A stretch of DNA of 64,000 nt from positions 3,100,001 to 3,164,000 of the forward strand of contig NZ_CP063808.1 of assembly GCF_018128905.1 (NCBI RefSeq). Reading direction: 5' to 3'. The notes under the pieces were generated by a model. The model did not search any database, had not been told where the DNA came from, and worked only from the letters and a program-made list of their open reading frames with translations. Of the stretch, positions 39,956-48,091 are shown piece after piece; the stretch's first letter is position 1, and every line of letters begins with the position of its first letter. A program made the translations under genes and the position numbers. The stretch comes from Streptomyces sp. A2-16 (GTDB taxonomy: Bacteria > Actinomycetota > Actinomycetes > Streptomycetales > Streptomycetaceae).

Positions 39956-42625
39956 ATGACGGAGGTACGGCCCATGGCGGCCGCCCCGGCCTCGCTGTGG
40001 GAGCGCGACGAGGAACTCGCCGCCGTCGAAAGGGCCGTCGACTCCCTGTGCGAGGGCCGCACGTCCTCGGGCGGTGTGCTGGTGATCCGCGGCGAGGCGG
40101 GCTTCGGCAAGACCGCCCTGCTGGCCGAGACCCGCCGCATCGCCGAGGCACGCGGCTGCACGGTCTGGTCGGCCCGCGGCGGCGAGACCCTCAGGTCCGT
40201 CCCCTTCAACGTCGTACGACAACTGCTCCAGCCCGCCCTCCTGTCACTGATGCCCGAGGAGGCCCGCGAGTACCTCGGCGACTGGTACGACATCGCAGGC
40301 CCCGCCCTCGGCATCGCGGACCCGGGGGAGCGCCAGGCCGACCCGCAGGGCGTGTGCGACGGACTGGTCGCCGCGGTGCGCCGGCTGGCCCGCCGGGACT
40401 GGCCGCTCGTGCTGATGGTCGACGACGCCCACTGGGCCGACCAGGAGACCCTGCGCTGGCTCGCCGCCTTCACCGAGCGCCTGGACGACCTGTCCGTCCT
40501 GGTCGTGGTGGCCCGGCGCCCCGGCGAGGCCACCACCGAGAGCGCCCGCCTCCTGGAGGCGGTGGCCTCCGCCGCGGGCAGCCCCGTCACCAACCTCAGT
40601 GCCCTCACCCCGGCCGCCGCCGCGGGACTCACCCGCGCCACCCTCGGCGAGCACGCCGACGCCCCCTTCTGCCGCGAGGTGTGGGCCGTCACCGGCGGCA
40701 ACCCCTACGAGACCGTCGAACTCCTCGCCAAGGTCCGGGACAGCGAGATGGAGCCCAGCGAGGCCTCGGCGAACGAACTGCGCGAGCTGAACCGCTCGGC
40801 CCGCGGCGGCGGACTCGTCGCCCGCCTGGAGGAACTCGGCATCGACGCCACCCGGTTCGCCTGGGCGGCCGCGATCCTCGGCACCGACATCTCCGTCGGC
40901 CTGGCGGCCAGGCTCGCCACCCTGAAGCCGGAGAAGGCGGCCGTCTGCGCCGAACTGCTGCGCACCGCCCGCATCCTGACCGACACCGGAGCGGAGGACG
41001 GCGAGCTGGAGTTCGTCCACCCGCTGATCGCGACAGCCGTCTACGAGTCCATCCCCGACGCCCTGCGCACCGCCATGCACGGCATCGCCGCCCAACTCGT
41101 CACCGACTCCGGGCTCGGCGCGGCGGCCGCCTCCCGGCACCTGCTCCAGGTCCACCCGGACGACGACGAGGAACTCGTGGAGCAGCTGCGCGAGGCCGCC
41201 CGCGAGCACCTGCTCGTCGGCGCCCCCGACGCGGCCCGCCGCTGCCTGGAGCGCGCCCTGCGGGAACCCCCGGTACCCGAGGTCCACGCGAGCGTGCTCT
41301 TCGAGCTGGGCTGCGCCACCCTCCTCACGGCGCCCGCCAAGACCATCGACCACCTTCAGGCCGCGCTCGCGATGCCCGGCCTGGAGGGCTCCGCCCGGGT
41401 GGACGCCGTCGTCCGCCTCTCCCAGGCACTCATGCACAACAACCAGCTGGAGGAGGCCGTCCGCACCGTCGAGGCGGAGGCCGCCCGGCACGAGGACGGC
41501 CCCGCCAGGCTCCGTCTGCAGGCGGTGCAGTACACCTGGGAGGGGCTCTACCCGGGCGAGGCCACCTCCCCGGGGCGCTCCGAGCGCCTCGCCGCCCTGG
41601 CCGCCACCTGCACCGGCCGGGACAACTCCGAGCGCGCCCTGCTCATCCTGCGCGGCTTCGACGCGATGGCCCGCGGCGAGAGCGCCGAGGAGATCGCCGA
41701 AGTGTGCGACCGCGCCCTGGTCAACGGCCGCCTCGCGCCCGGACTCGGCTGGACCGACACCGAGTGGGGCCTCGAACTGCCGCTGATGCTGGCCAGCGCG
41801 TACGCCTTCACGGACCGGCTCGACCGGGCGGAGGCCCTGTACACCGAAGCCCTGCGCACCTACGAGTCGTCCGGCTGGAGCGGCGGCCACCTCGCGCTCG
41901 CCCATGCCTACGTCGGCCTCGCCCACCGGCGGCGCGGACGGCTCCGGGAGGCGGAGACCTCGCTGCGCGAGTCGCTGCGGCTCGCCGAGCGGGTCGGGCG
42001 CGGACTGCCGCTGTACTGGTCGGCGACCTGCAACCTGGTCGACACACTGCTCGCGCGCGGGCATGTCGAGGAAGCCTGGGCGATCGCCGAGCAGTACGGC
42101 TTCGCGCCGCCGTACCCGTCCACGATCGTGCTGCCCGACCCCCGGTCCGTGCGGGGGCGGCTGCTGCTGGCCGTCGGCCGGACCAAGGACGGCATCAACG
42201 AACTGGACGCGGCGGAGAAGGCGGCGGAGGTCCGCGGCCACCACAATCCGGTGCTGGTGCCGTGGGCCGTCGACCTGGCCCGGGCGCTCGCCCGCGAGGA
42301 GCCGGTGCGGGCCGCCCAGTTGGCCACCGAGGTCCGCCGGCACGCCGAGCGGCTCGGCACGGACACGGCGATCGGTGAGGCGCTGCGGTGTGCCGCCGTG
42401 CTGGAGACCGGGCAGCGGGCGGTGCGGCTGGCCGCGCAGGCGGTCGCCTATCTGGAGGCCTCGCCCTGCCAGTACGAGCACGCGGCGGCCCGGGTCGAGT
42501 ACGGCATCGCGGCGCGGTCCGTGGCGGAGCTCAACCGGGGCCTGCAACTGGCGCGTTCGTGTGGCGCGGACGGTCTGGTGGCGCAGGCCAGGGAGGTGCT
42601 GGAGACGGGCCGGGGGCTGCGGTGA
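39956..42625 (+). CDS. LAL-type AAA ATPase without LuxR helix-turn-helix
   Basis: The 889-residue protein has a Walker A GEAGFGKTALL (about 49-59), Walker B LVLMVDDAHWAD, sensor VWAVTGGNPYETVELL and a long tetratricopeptide-like C-terminal helical region (AHAYVGLAHRRRGRLREAET; YWSATCNLVDTLLARGHVEE). This is the body of large LuxR-family (LAL, MalT-like) regulators, but it stops at LVAQAREVLETGRGLR, just where the LuxR helix-turn-helix should begin, and none is found in other frames downstream. The ATG at 39956 has GGGGAGGTAGC upstream. It may work through a partner or be a truncated regulator. Confidence 0.82.
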   Translation: MTEVRPMAAAPASLWERDEELAAVERAVDSLCEGRTSSGGVLVIRGEAGFGKTALLAETRRIAEARGCTVWSARGGETLRSVPFNVVRQLLQPALLSLMPEEAREYLGDWYDIAGPALGIADPGERQADPQGVCDGLVAAVRRLARRDWPLVLMVDDAHWADQETLRWLAAFTERLDDLSVLVVVARRPGEATTESARLLEAVASAAGSPVTNLSALTPAAAAGLTRATLGEHADAPFCREVWAVTGGNPYETVELLAKVRDSEMEPSEASANELRELNRSARGGGLVARLEELGIDATRFAWAAAILGTDISVGLAARLATLKPEKAAVCAELLRTARILTDTGAEDGELEFVHPLIATAVYESIPDALRTAMHGIAAQLVTDSGLGAAAASRHLLQVHPDDDEELVEQLREAAREHLLVGAPDAARRCLERALREPPVPEVHASVLFELGCATLLTAPAKTIDHLQAALAMPGLEGSARVDAVVRLSQALMHNNQLEEAVRTVEAEAARHEDGPARLRLQAVQYTWEGLYPGEATSPGRSERLAALAATCTGRDNSERALLILRGFDAMARGESAEEIAEVCDRALVNGRLAPGLGWTDTEWGLELPLMLASAYAFTDRLDRAEALYTEALRTYESSGWSGGHLALAHAYVGLAHRRRGRLREAETSLRESLRLAERVGRGLPLYWSATCNLVDTLLARGHVEEAWAIAEQYGFAPPYPSTIVLPDPRSVRGRLLLAVGRTKDGINELDAAEKAAEVRGHHNPVLVPWAVDLARALAREEPVRAAQLATEVRRHAERLGTDTAIGEALRCAAVLETGQRAVRLAAQAVAYLEASPCQYEHAAARVEYGIAARSVAELNRGLQLARSCGADGLVAQAREVLETGRGLR

Positions 42626-42674
42626 GCCGTCACCCGGCCGCCGCGCTGCGCCGGCCGGTCGCGCCCCCGGGGAG

Positions 42675-43466
42675 CTACGGCGCGAGCAGTCGGTCCGTCA
42701 GCGTCGCGAGGCGCTCGCGCACCTCCCGGTCGTACGTCCCCTCGTGCGCCCGGGCCGGACTCGTCCCGTCGAAATAGCGGCCCGTGCCCATGTCCTGGGT
42801 GGCCAGGGCCAGGACGCCCGGGGCTCCGTCGGCCACCGTCGACCACGGGGCCACTCCGCCCTCCCGGACCATCGCCGTGTCCATGAACGTGGCCGGGTGC
42901 AGCACGTTCACCGCGACCCCGGCCTCCGCAAGCTCCTCGGCCAGGGTGAAGGTGTGGGCGGCCAGCGCGAACTTGGCCCGGCAGTAGGCGGCGAAGCCGG
43001 CGTAGCCGTGCGTGAACTCCGGGTCGTCGAAGTCGAGCGGCTCCTGGCCCACCGAACCGACGTTGACGATCCGTCCGGGTGCGTTGGCGCGCAGCACCGG
43101 AAGCAGGGCGCGACTCAGGGCCACCGGCGCCAAGTAGTTCACCGCCAACCGCAGTTCATGCCCGTCCGCGCTCACCTCCCGGCCCGAGCCGGGCGAACCG
43201 GCGCCCACGCCCGCGTTGTTGACCAGGACATCGAGTCCGGGGTGGGCCTCGGCGACCTTCGCGCCCAGCTCGCGCACCTGGGCCAGTGAGGCGAGGTCGG
43301 CGACGAAACCGTCGGCCTCGCCCTCGGACCGCAACTCCTTCACCAAGGATCCGGTGCGTTCCGGGTCACGGCCGTGGGCGAGGACGGTGTGGCCGGAGCG
43401 GACCAGTTCGAAGGCGATGTGACGGCCGAGACCGGAGGTGGCGCCCGTGATCAGGATGGTCGACAT
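42675..43466 (-). CDS. Short-chain dehydrogenase/reductase
   Basis: The 263-residue SDR has the cofactor motif TGATSGLG, NNAGVG, a catalytic serine in NVGSVG and Tyr/Lys in AAYCRAKFAL, with the acceptor region DLASLAQVRELGAKV. It resembles the retinol-dehydrogenase-like oxidoreductases that act on unknown carbonyl or hydroxyl compounds. The ATG at 43466 (MSTILITGATSGLG) gives the standard SDR start. It is convergent to the ATPase gene and downstream of, but 49 bp apart from, pcaL on the same strand, so it may be part of the pca transcript. Confidence 0.85.
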   Translation of the reverse strand: MSTILITGATSGLGRHIAFELVRSGHTVLAHGRDPERTGSLVKELRSEGEADGFVADLASLAQVRELGAKVAEAHPGLDVLVNNAGVGAGSPGSGREVSADGHELRLAVNYLAPVALSRALLPVLRANAPGRIVNVGSVGQEPLDFDDPEFTHGYAGFAAYCRAKFALAAHTFTLAEELAEAGVAVNVLHPATFMDTAMVREGGVAPWSTVADGAPGVLALATQDMGTGRYFDGTSPARAHEGTYDREVRERLATLTDRLLAP

Positions 43467-43515
43467 GCCCCCACCGTAGGCGCCCCGCCGCACCCCGTGC
43501 CTGCCCCTGCCGGGG

Positions 43516-44637
43516 TCATCCTTCCGTCTCCTCCGCCAGCACCCGCTGGGCCGTCGCGAACGCCGAGTTCGCCGCCGGGACCCCGCAGTACACGGCCGTC
43601 TGGAGCAGCACGGCACCGATCTCGTCCGGGGTGAGGCCGTTGCGCCGTGCCGCCCGCACATGCATGGCCAGCTCGTCGTAGTGGCCGTGCGCGACCAGCG
43701 CCGTCAGCGTGATCATGCTGCGCTCGCGGCGGCTGAGCGTCGGGTCGGTCCAGATCTCGCCCCACGCATAGCGCGAGATGAAGTCCTGGAAGCGGGCGGT
43801 GAACGGCGTCTGCCGGGCCTGCGCCCGGTCCACGTGCGCATCCCCGAGCACCTCGCGCCGCACCTCCATGCCCCTTTTGGCGCCACCGTCGAGATGGGCG
43901 CGCAGAGCGGTGAGGACGGCTTCCGGGCACTGCGCGGGCGCCAGGTGCGAGGCACCCGGGAGTTCGACCAGCGTGGCACGCGGCACCGCGTCGGCGATCT
44001 CCCGCAGATGCGGCGGCGGGGTCGCAGGGTCCTGACGGCCGGCGATCAGCAGGGTCGGCGCGGAGATCCCGGTCAGCCCCTCCCGCAGGTCGAAGGAGGC
44101 CAGCGCGTCACAGCAGGCCGCGTACGAGGAAGGATCGGCCTCGGCGTGGTCGCGGATCAGCTCCGGCACGCTGAAGTCGCCCGCGAACCAGCGGGAGTTC
44201 GCGCTCTCCAGGAGCCACTCCAGCCCCTCCCTGCGGACCCGCTCGGCCCGGTCCTCCCACGGCTTGCTGCCGTTGAAGTGGGCCGAGGAGCAGATCACCG
44301 CCAGCGACTCGACGCGCTCGGGGTGCCGCACGGCCAGCTCCAGGCCGACCGCACCGCCGAGCGAGACCCCCGCGTACGCGAACCGCTCGACGCCGAGCGA
44401 GTCGGCGAGCGCCAGCACCAGGTCGGCGAGGTCGCTCACGGTGGCGCCGGGACCGATCAGGTCGGCCGCCGAACCGCCGTGTCCGGGCAGGTCCCAGCGG
44501 ATCACCCGATGGGTGAGGGACAGCTCGGGCGCCACCTTGTCCCACAGGGCGTGCGAGGTCCCGAGCGAGGGCCCGAGCAGCAGCGCGGGTGCGGAAGCGG
44601 GGCCCTCGGCACGGTGGTTGAGGAGTTTCTCGGTCAA
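43516..44637 (-). CDS. pcaL: PcaL: 3-oxoadipate enol-lactonase/4-carboxymuconolactone decarboxylase fusion
   Basis: The 373-residue protein joins an alpha/beta hydrolase (PcaD, about 1-250, nucleophile Ser92 in GVSLGG, His in GASHLAP) with a carboxymuconolactone decarboxylase (PcaC, about 255-370: RFQDFISRYAWGEIW; SMITLTALVAHGHYDELAMH). It performs two successive steps of protocatechuate breakdown, giving 3-oxoadipate. The fusion is known from Streptomyces and Rhodococcus. It starts with a rare TTG that overlaps the pcaB stop by TTGA, with GGAG about 5 bp upstream. Confidence 0.93.
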   Translation of the reverse strand: MTEKLLNHRAEGPASAPALLLGPSLGTSHALWDKVAPELSLTHRVIRWDLPGHGGSAADLIGPGATVSDLADLVLALADSLGVERFAYAGVSLGGAVGLELAVRHPERVESLAVICSSAHFNGSKPWEDRAERVRREGLEWLLESANSRWFAGDFSVPELIRDHAEADPSSYAACCDALASFDLREGLTGISAPTLLIAGRQDPATPPPHLREIADAVPRATLVELPGASHLAPAQCPEAVLTALRAHLDGGAKRGMEVRREVLGDAHVDRAQARQTPFTARFQDFISRYAWGEIWTDPTLSRRERSMITLTALVAHGHYDELAMHVRAARRNGLTPDEIGAVLLQTAVYCGVPAANSAFATAQRVLAEETEG

Positions 44638-45965
44638 CGTCGCTCCAGAGCGCGGTCGGTGAGGGCTCCGGCGGAGCCGGTGTAGCGGACGGGGTCGGTG
44701 GGCTCGTCGAGGTCGATGTCCTTCAACTCGGGCTCCTGGTAGAGGAGTTCGGCGAGCGAGCGGCCCTCGGTGTAGGTCCGCTTGGCGAGGTCCGTGAGCA
44801 GCTCCTTGGCGCGGGGCCGACCCAGCAGGGACGCCAGCTCCGCGGACAGCCGCTCGGAGACGATCAACCCGTGGGTGAGACCGAGGTGTTCACGCATGAC
44901 CTCCGCGTGGACCCGCAGGCCTTCCGTGAGCTCCGCGGTGTCCCGGGCCGCCCCGCCGGTCAGCCGCAGCAGGTCCCTCAGCGGCTCCCACTCGGCGTGC
45001 CAGGCCCCGGCCGGCCGCTCGTCCTCGGCGGCGAGCGAGCCGTACAGCGTGGCGGCGAGCTGTGGAGCGCGCCGGGCGGCGGCCGCGACCAGCGTGGACC
45101 GTACGGGATTCGCCTTGTGCGGCATCGCGGAGGAACCGCCCCCGCTGCCCTCCGTGAGCTCGGCGATCTCGGTACGGCCGAGGACCAGGACGTCCGCGGC
45201 GATCTTGCCCAGGGCTCCCGAGGCGAAGGCCAGGCACCCGGCGAGGTCGGCGACCGGGGTGCGCAGGGTGTGCCAGGGGAGGAGCGGCGCCCGGAGCCCG
45301 AGCTCGGCGGCGAAGGCCTCCGTGAGGGCCCGGGTGTCCTCGGCGCCGTACACCGTGAAGGCGGCCAGTGTCCCGGCCGCGCCGCCGAGTTGGACGGGGA
45401 GGGAGTCCCGTACGGCGGTGACGCGGTCCCGGGCGTCCAGCACCAGCGACCGCCACCCGGCCGCCTTGAGGCCGAACGTCGTCGGGACGGCGTGCTGGGT
45501 GAGCGTCCGGCCCGGCATCGCGGTGTCGCGGTGCTCGGCGGCGAGCAGGGCCAGGGCCCGCTGGACGCGGTCGAGGTCGGGCAGGACCAGGTCGAGGGTG
45601 CGCGCCGCAACCAGCATCGTCGCCGTGTCCAGGACGTCCTGGCTGGTGGCGCCGCGGTGGACGTACGGGCCGTACTCCTCGCCGACCGCCCGGGTGAGGT
45701 CGGCGACCAGGGGGATGACGGGGTTGCCGCCGCCGCGCGCACGCTCCGCGAGGGACCGTACGTCGAAACGGTCCGCGTGGGCCGCCTCGGTGACCGCGGT
45801 GGCGGCCTCCGCCGGTGCGAGGCCCAGGGCGGCCTGCGCCCGGGTCAGTGCGGCCTCGGCGTCCAGCAGCGCCTGGAGGTAGGCGCCGTCGGCGGTCGCT
45901 GCGGCGGCGGGGGAGCCTGCCCACCCGGGGGCGAGCAGGCCGGTGTCCGGATCGGGAGAAGTCAC
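44634..45965 (-). CDS. pcaB: PcaB: 3-carboxy-cis,cis-muconate cycloisomerase
   Basis: The 443-residue protein belongs to the fumarase/aspartase superfamily: GNPVIPLVADL, GPYVHRGATSQDVLDTA, and the signature GGSSAMPHKANPV. It converts 3-carboxymuconate, the product of protocatechuate 3,4-dioxygenase, to 4-carboxymuconolactone, the substrate of the following PcaL. The GTG start overlaps the pcaG stop by 4 bp. The position in the operon pcaH-pcaG-pcaB-pcaL matches the order known in Streptomyces. Confidence 0.93.
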   Translation of the reverse strand: MTSPDPDTGLLAPGWAGSPAAAATADGAYLQALLDAEAALTRAQAALGLAPAEAATAVTEAAHADRFDVRSLAERARGGGNPVIPLVADLTRAVGEEYGPYVHRGATSQDVLDTATMLVAARTLDLVLPDLDRVQRALALLAAEHRDTAMPGRTLTQHAVPTTFGLKAAGWRSLVLDARDRVTAVRDSLPVQLGGAAGTLAAFTVYGAEDTRALTEAFAAELGLRAPLLPWHTLRTPVADLAGCLAFASGALGKIAADVLVLGRTEIAELTEGSGGGSSAMPHKANPVRSTLVAAAARRAPQLAATLYGSLAAEDERPAGAWHAEWEPLRDLLRLTGGAARDTAELTEGLRVHAEVMREHLGLTHGLIVSERLSAELASLLGRPRAKELLTDLAKRTYTEGRSLAELLYQEPELKDIDLDEPTDPVRYTGSAGALTDRALERR

Positions 45966-46567
45966 TGGAACTCCAGGAAGACCGTTTCGCCTTCGCCCTG
46001 AAGGCGGATGTCGAAACGGTAGGTGCCGTCGCCCTGCTCACGCGCGATCAGCGTGTCGCGCCGCTCCGCCGGTACCCGGGCCAGCAGCGGGTCTGCGGTC
46101 AGGGCCGCCTCGTCGCCCGGCAGGTAGATCCGGGTGTACAGGTGCACCAGCAGACCGCGCGCGAAGACGCACACGCTGATGTACGGCGCGCTCTGCCCGC
46201 GCGCGCCCGGCCGCAGGGTCCGCGCGGTCCAGTGGCCGTTGGCGTCGGTCTGGATGCGGCCCCAGCCGGTGAACTCCACGCCGTTGCGGCCCAGGTAGCC
46301 GCCGCTCGCGGGGTCGCGCCGGATCGAGCCGTCGACCTGCGGGACGTTGCCGTCGGGGTCGGCGCTCCACAGCTCCACGAAGGCGTCCGGCAGCGGGTTG
46401 CCCTCGCCGTCCGTGATGCAGCCCTGGAGCACGATGGTGTCCGGGTGGCCGACGGGCGCGATGTCGCCGCCGCCGGGGAAGGGCAGGGCATGGCCGTAGA
46501 AGGGGCCGACCGTGTGCGACGGGGTCGGCAGCACGGTCTCGGGACGGCTGGTGTCGATCTTCGTCAT
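45962..46567 (-). CDS. pcaG: PcaG: protocatechuate 3,4-dioxygenase alpha subunit
   Basis: The 201-residue subunit has the intradiol dioxygenase fold: TPSHTVGPFYGHALPF at the N-terminus, DAFVELWSADPDG and SAPYISVCVFARGLLVHLYT. As in other PcaG proteins the iron ligands lie on the beta subunit instead. It pairs with PcaH, which is encoded 6 bp upstream, to cleave the ring of protocatechuate. Its stop overlaps the pcaB start. Confidence 0.93.
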   Translation of the reverse strand: MTKIDTSRPETVLPTPSHTVGPFYGHALPFPGGGDIAPVGHPDTIVLQGCITDGEGNPLPDAFVELWSADPDGNVPQVDGSIRRDPASGGYLGRNGVEFTGWGRIQTDANGHWTARTLRPGARGQSAPYISVCVFARGLLVHLYTRIYLPGDEAALTADPLLARVPAERRDTLIAREQGDGTYRFDIRLQGEGETVFLEFQ

Positions 46568-46573
46568 GGCTGG

Positions 46574-47347
46574 TCAGCGTCCTTCTTCGATCCAGGTGGC
46601 CTGCGGTCCGTCGAGCACGATGTCCCAGTGGTAGCCCATCGAGAACTCGGGCACGGACAGACTGTGGTCGTAGGTGGCGACCAGCCGCCGGCGGGCCGAG
46701 TCGTCGGTCACCGACTGGATGATCGGGTCGTAGGGGAACAGCGGGTCGCTCGGGAAGTACATCTGCGTCACGAGCCGCTGGGTGAACGCCGTGCCGAAGA
46801 GGGAGAAGTGGATGTGGGCGGGTCGCCAGGCGTTGACGTGCTGGCGCCATGGGTAGGGGCCCGGCTGGATGGTGGTGAAGCGGTAGAAGCCGCTGTCGTC
46901 GGTCAGCGTGCGGCCGACGCCGGTGAAGTTGGGGTCCAGCGGGGCGTCGTGCTGTTCGCGCTGGTGGGCGTAGCGCCCTGCCGAGTTCGCCTGCCAGATC
47001 TCCACCAGCTGCCCGCGCAGCGGCCGGCCGTCGCGGTCCAGGAGCCGTCCCTCGACGGTGATCCGCTCACCGATCGGCTCCCCGGTGTGGTGCCGGGTCA
47101 GGTCGTTGTCGATCTCGGTGATGTCCCGCTCCCCGAAGGCGGGCGAGTGCAGCTCCACCAGTTCCGGGTCCTGGGACACGTCGATGCCGATCGGCGGCTG
47201 TTTCGGGTGCCGCAGCACCGAGGAGCGGTAGGGCGCGTAGTCGCGGCGCGGCTGGTGCTCGACGGGGGCGCCGTCGGCGAGCCGCTTCTCGTAGGCGGCG
47301 TGCTCGGCGGCGATTTCCTGGTCGATGTCGTGCTGGGTGAGGGTCAT
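46574..47347 (-). CDS. pcaH: PcaH: protocatechuate 3,4-dioxygenase beta subunit
   Basis: The 257-residue subunit carries the ferric iron ligands Tyr126 (ANSAGRYAH), Tyr165 (QPGPYPW), His178 and His180 (PAHIHF). Their spacing (39, 13, 2) is exactly that of Tyr408, Tyr447, His460 and His462 in the Pseudomonas enzyme. With PcaG it opens the ring of protocatechuate using oxygen. The ATG at 47347 has AGGAAA upstream and overlaps the stop of a 26-codon ORF by ATGA. In this operon pcaH comes right after the promoter region, since pcaIJF are missing. Confidence 0.95.
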   Translation of the reverse strand: MTLTQHDIDQEIAAEHAAYEKRLADGAPVEHQPRRDYAPYRSSVLRHPKQPPIGIDVSQDPELVELHSPAFGERDITEIDNDLTRHHTGEPIGERITVEGRLLDRDGRPLRGQLVEIWQANSAGRYAHQREQHDAPLDPNFTGVGRTLTDDSGFYRFTTIQPGPYPWRQHVNAWRPAHIHFSLFGTAFTQRLVTQMYFPSDPLFPYDPIIQSVTDDSARRRLVATYDHSLSVPEFSMGYHWDIVLDGPQATWIEEGR

Positions 47348-47424
47348 GGGGTTTCCTGCGTTTCGTTGACGTTCGTGGACGAGAGCGAGACCTCGTGCGC
47401 GGCCGGGTCGTGGACGTTCCTCAT
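47344..47424 (-). CDS. 26-codon coupled mini-ORF upstream of pcaH (possible pcaF remnant)
   Basis: An ORF MRNVHDPAAHEVSLSSTNVN plus six residues starts by ATGA overlap with the end of the pcaJ-like remnant and ends by ATGA overlap with pcaH. In operons ordered pcaIJFHGBL, the thiolase pcaF would begin here; MRNV resembles a thiolase N-terminus, but the rest does not. It is best read as a deletion scar that keeps translation coupled, although a small functional peptide cannot be excluded. Confidence 0.45.
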   Translation of the reverse strand: MRNVHDPAAHEVSLSSTNVNETQETP

Positions 47425-47507
47425 CGCAGGCCCTCCGTGACGGTCAGCTCGGCGCCGGTCCTGTCGGTGATCTCCTCGACACTCGCACCGGGTGCCGTCT
47501 CCACCAG
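47421..47507 (-). pseudogene. C-terminal remnant of pcaJ (3-oxoadipate CoA-transferase beta subunit)
   Basis: Translation from 47507 leftward reads LVETAPGASVEEITDRTGAE then LTVTEGLR and a stop. This is the usual ending of SCOT-type CoA-transferase beta subunits (a V.E.APG....E....TGA.L... pattern). Upstream in this frame a stop follows within four codons, so the rest of the gene is gone. A start codon and ribosome binding site are absent. The identification is by pattern memory and moderate. Confidence 0.55.
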
Positions 47508-47515
47508 TCCAAGTG

Positions 47516-47569
47516 CTCAGTGCACTGAGTATTTCAGCGAGGTGTTTCTTAAGCTGCCACTGTGGCAGC
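47516..47569. promoter_or_regulatory. Palindromic operators in the pcaV-pca divergent promoter
   Basis: CTCAGTGCACTGAG (47516-47529) is a perfect 14-bp palindrome, and GCTGCCAC (47553-47560) pairs with GTGGCAGC (47562-47569) around a single T. A third partial copy of the first, TCAGTGCACC, lies at 47593-47602 next to the pcaV start. The repeated CAGTGCAC core flanking the promoter region fits binding by the divergently encoded MarR-type PcaV (inference). Confidence 0.6.
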
Positions 47570-47626
47570 CTGACGTCAAGACTCACTACTCTTCAGTGCA
47601 CCAACCAATACGACTCGGGAGCGCAC

Positions 47627-48091
47627 ATGGCCGCGGTGGACCTCACCACCCACCCCGGGCACCTCGCCCGGCGGCTCCAGCAGGCGCACTACCTGCTGTG
47701 GAACACGATGGTCTCCGAGGAGATCACCTCGCCCCAGTTCGCGGTCCTGAACGCGCTTGTCGCCGAGCCGGGGCTCGACCAGCGCACGGTGGGGGAGCGG
47801 GTGGGGCTCGACCGGTCCACCATCGCCGAGGTCATCAGCAGGCTCGGCAGGCGCGGACTGCTCGACAAGGTCCGCGACCCCCAGGACGGCCGCCGCTTCC
47901 TGCTGCGGCTGACGGACGAGGGGGTGCGCACCCACCGCAAGCTGACCGTGCGCACGGCCCGGATGAACCAGGTCTTCCTGGCCCCGCTCTCGGCCGAGGA
48001 ACAGCGGCACTTCTTCGAGCTGATCCGCCGGGTCGCGGACGCGGCGGAGGGGCTCCGCAATCCCGCGGAACCCCTCCTCACCCAGCCCTGA
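47627..48091 (+). CDS. pcaV: PcaV: MarR-family repressor of the protocatechuate operon
   Basis: The 154-residue regulator has the MarR winged helix (LDQRTVGERVGLDRSTIAEV, ISRLGRRGLLDKVRDPQDGR) and an N-terminal LARRLQQAHYLLWNTM. Arg15 falls at the position described as essential for protocatechuate binding in S. coelicolor PcaV. Divergent placement from pcaHGBL matches the known arrangement. It would repress the operon until protocatechuate is present. Its stop codon is directly adjacent (0 bp) to the end of the convergent lipoprotein gene. Confidence 0.9.
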   Translation: MAAVDLTTHPGHLARRLQQAHYLLWNTMVSEEITSPQFAVLNALVAEPGLDQRTVGERVGLDRSTIAEVISRLGRRGLLDKVRDPQDGRRFLLRLTDEGVRTHRKLTVRTARMNQVFLAPLSAEEQRHFFELIRRVADAAEGLRNPAEPLLTQP

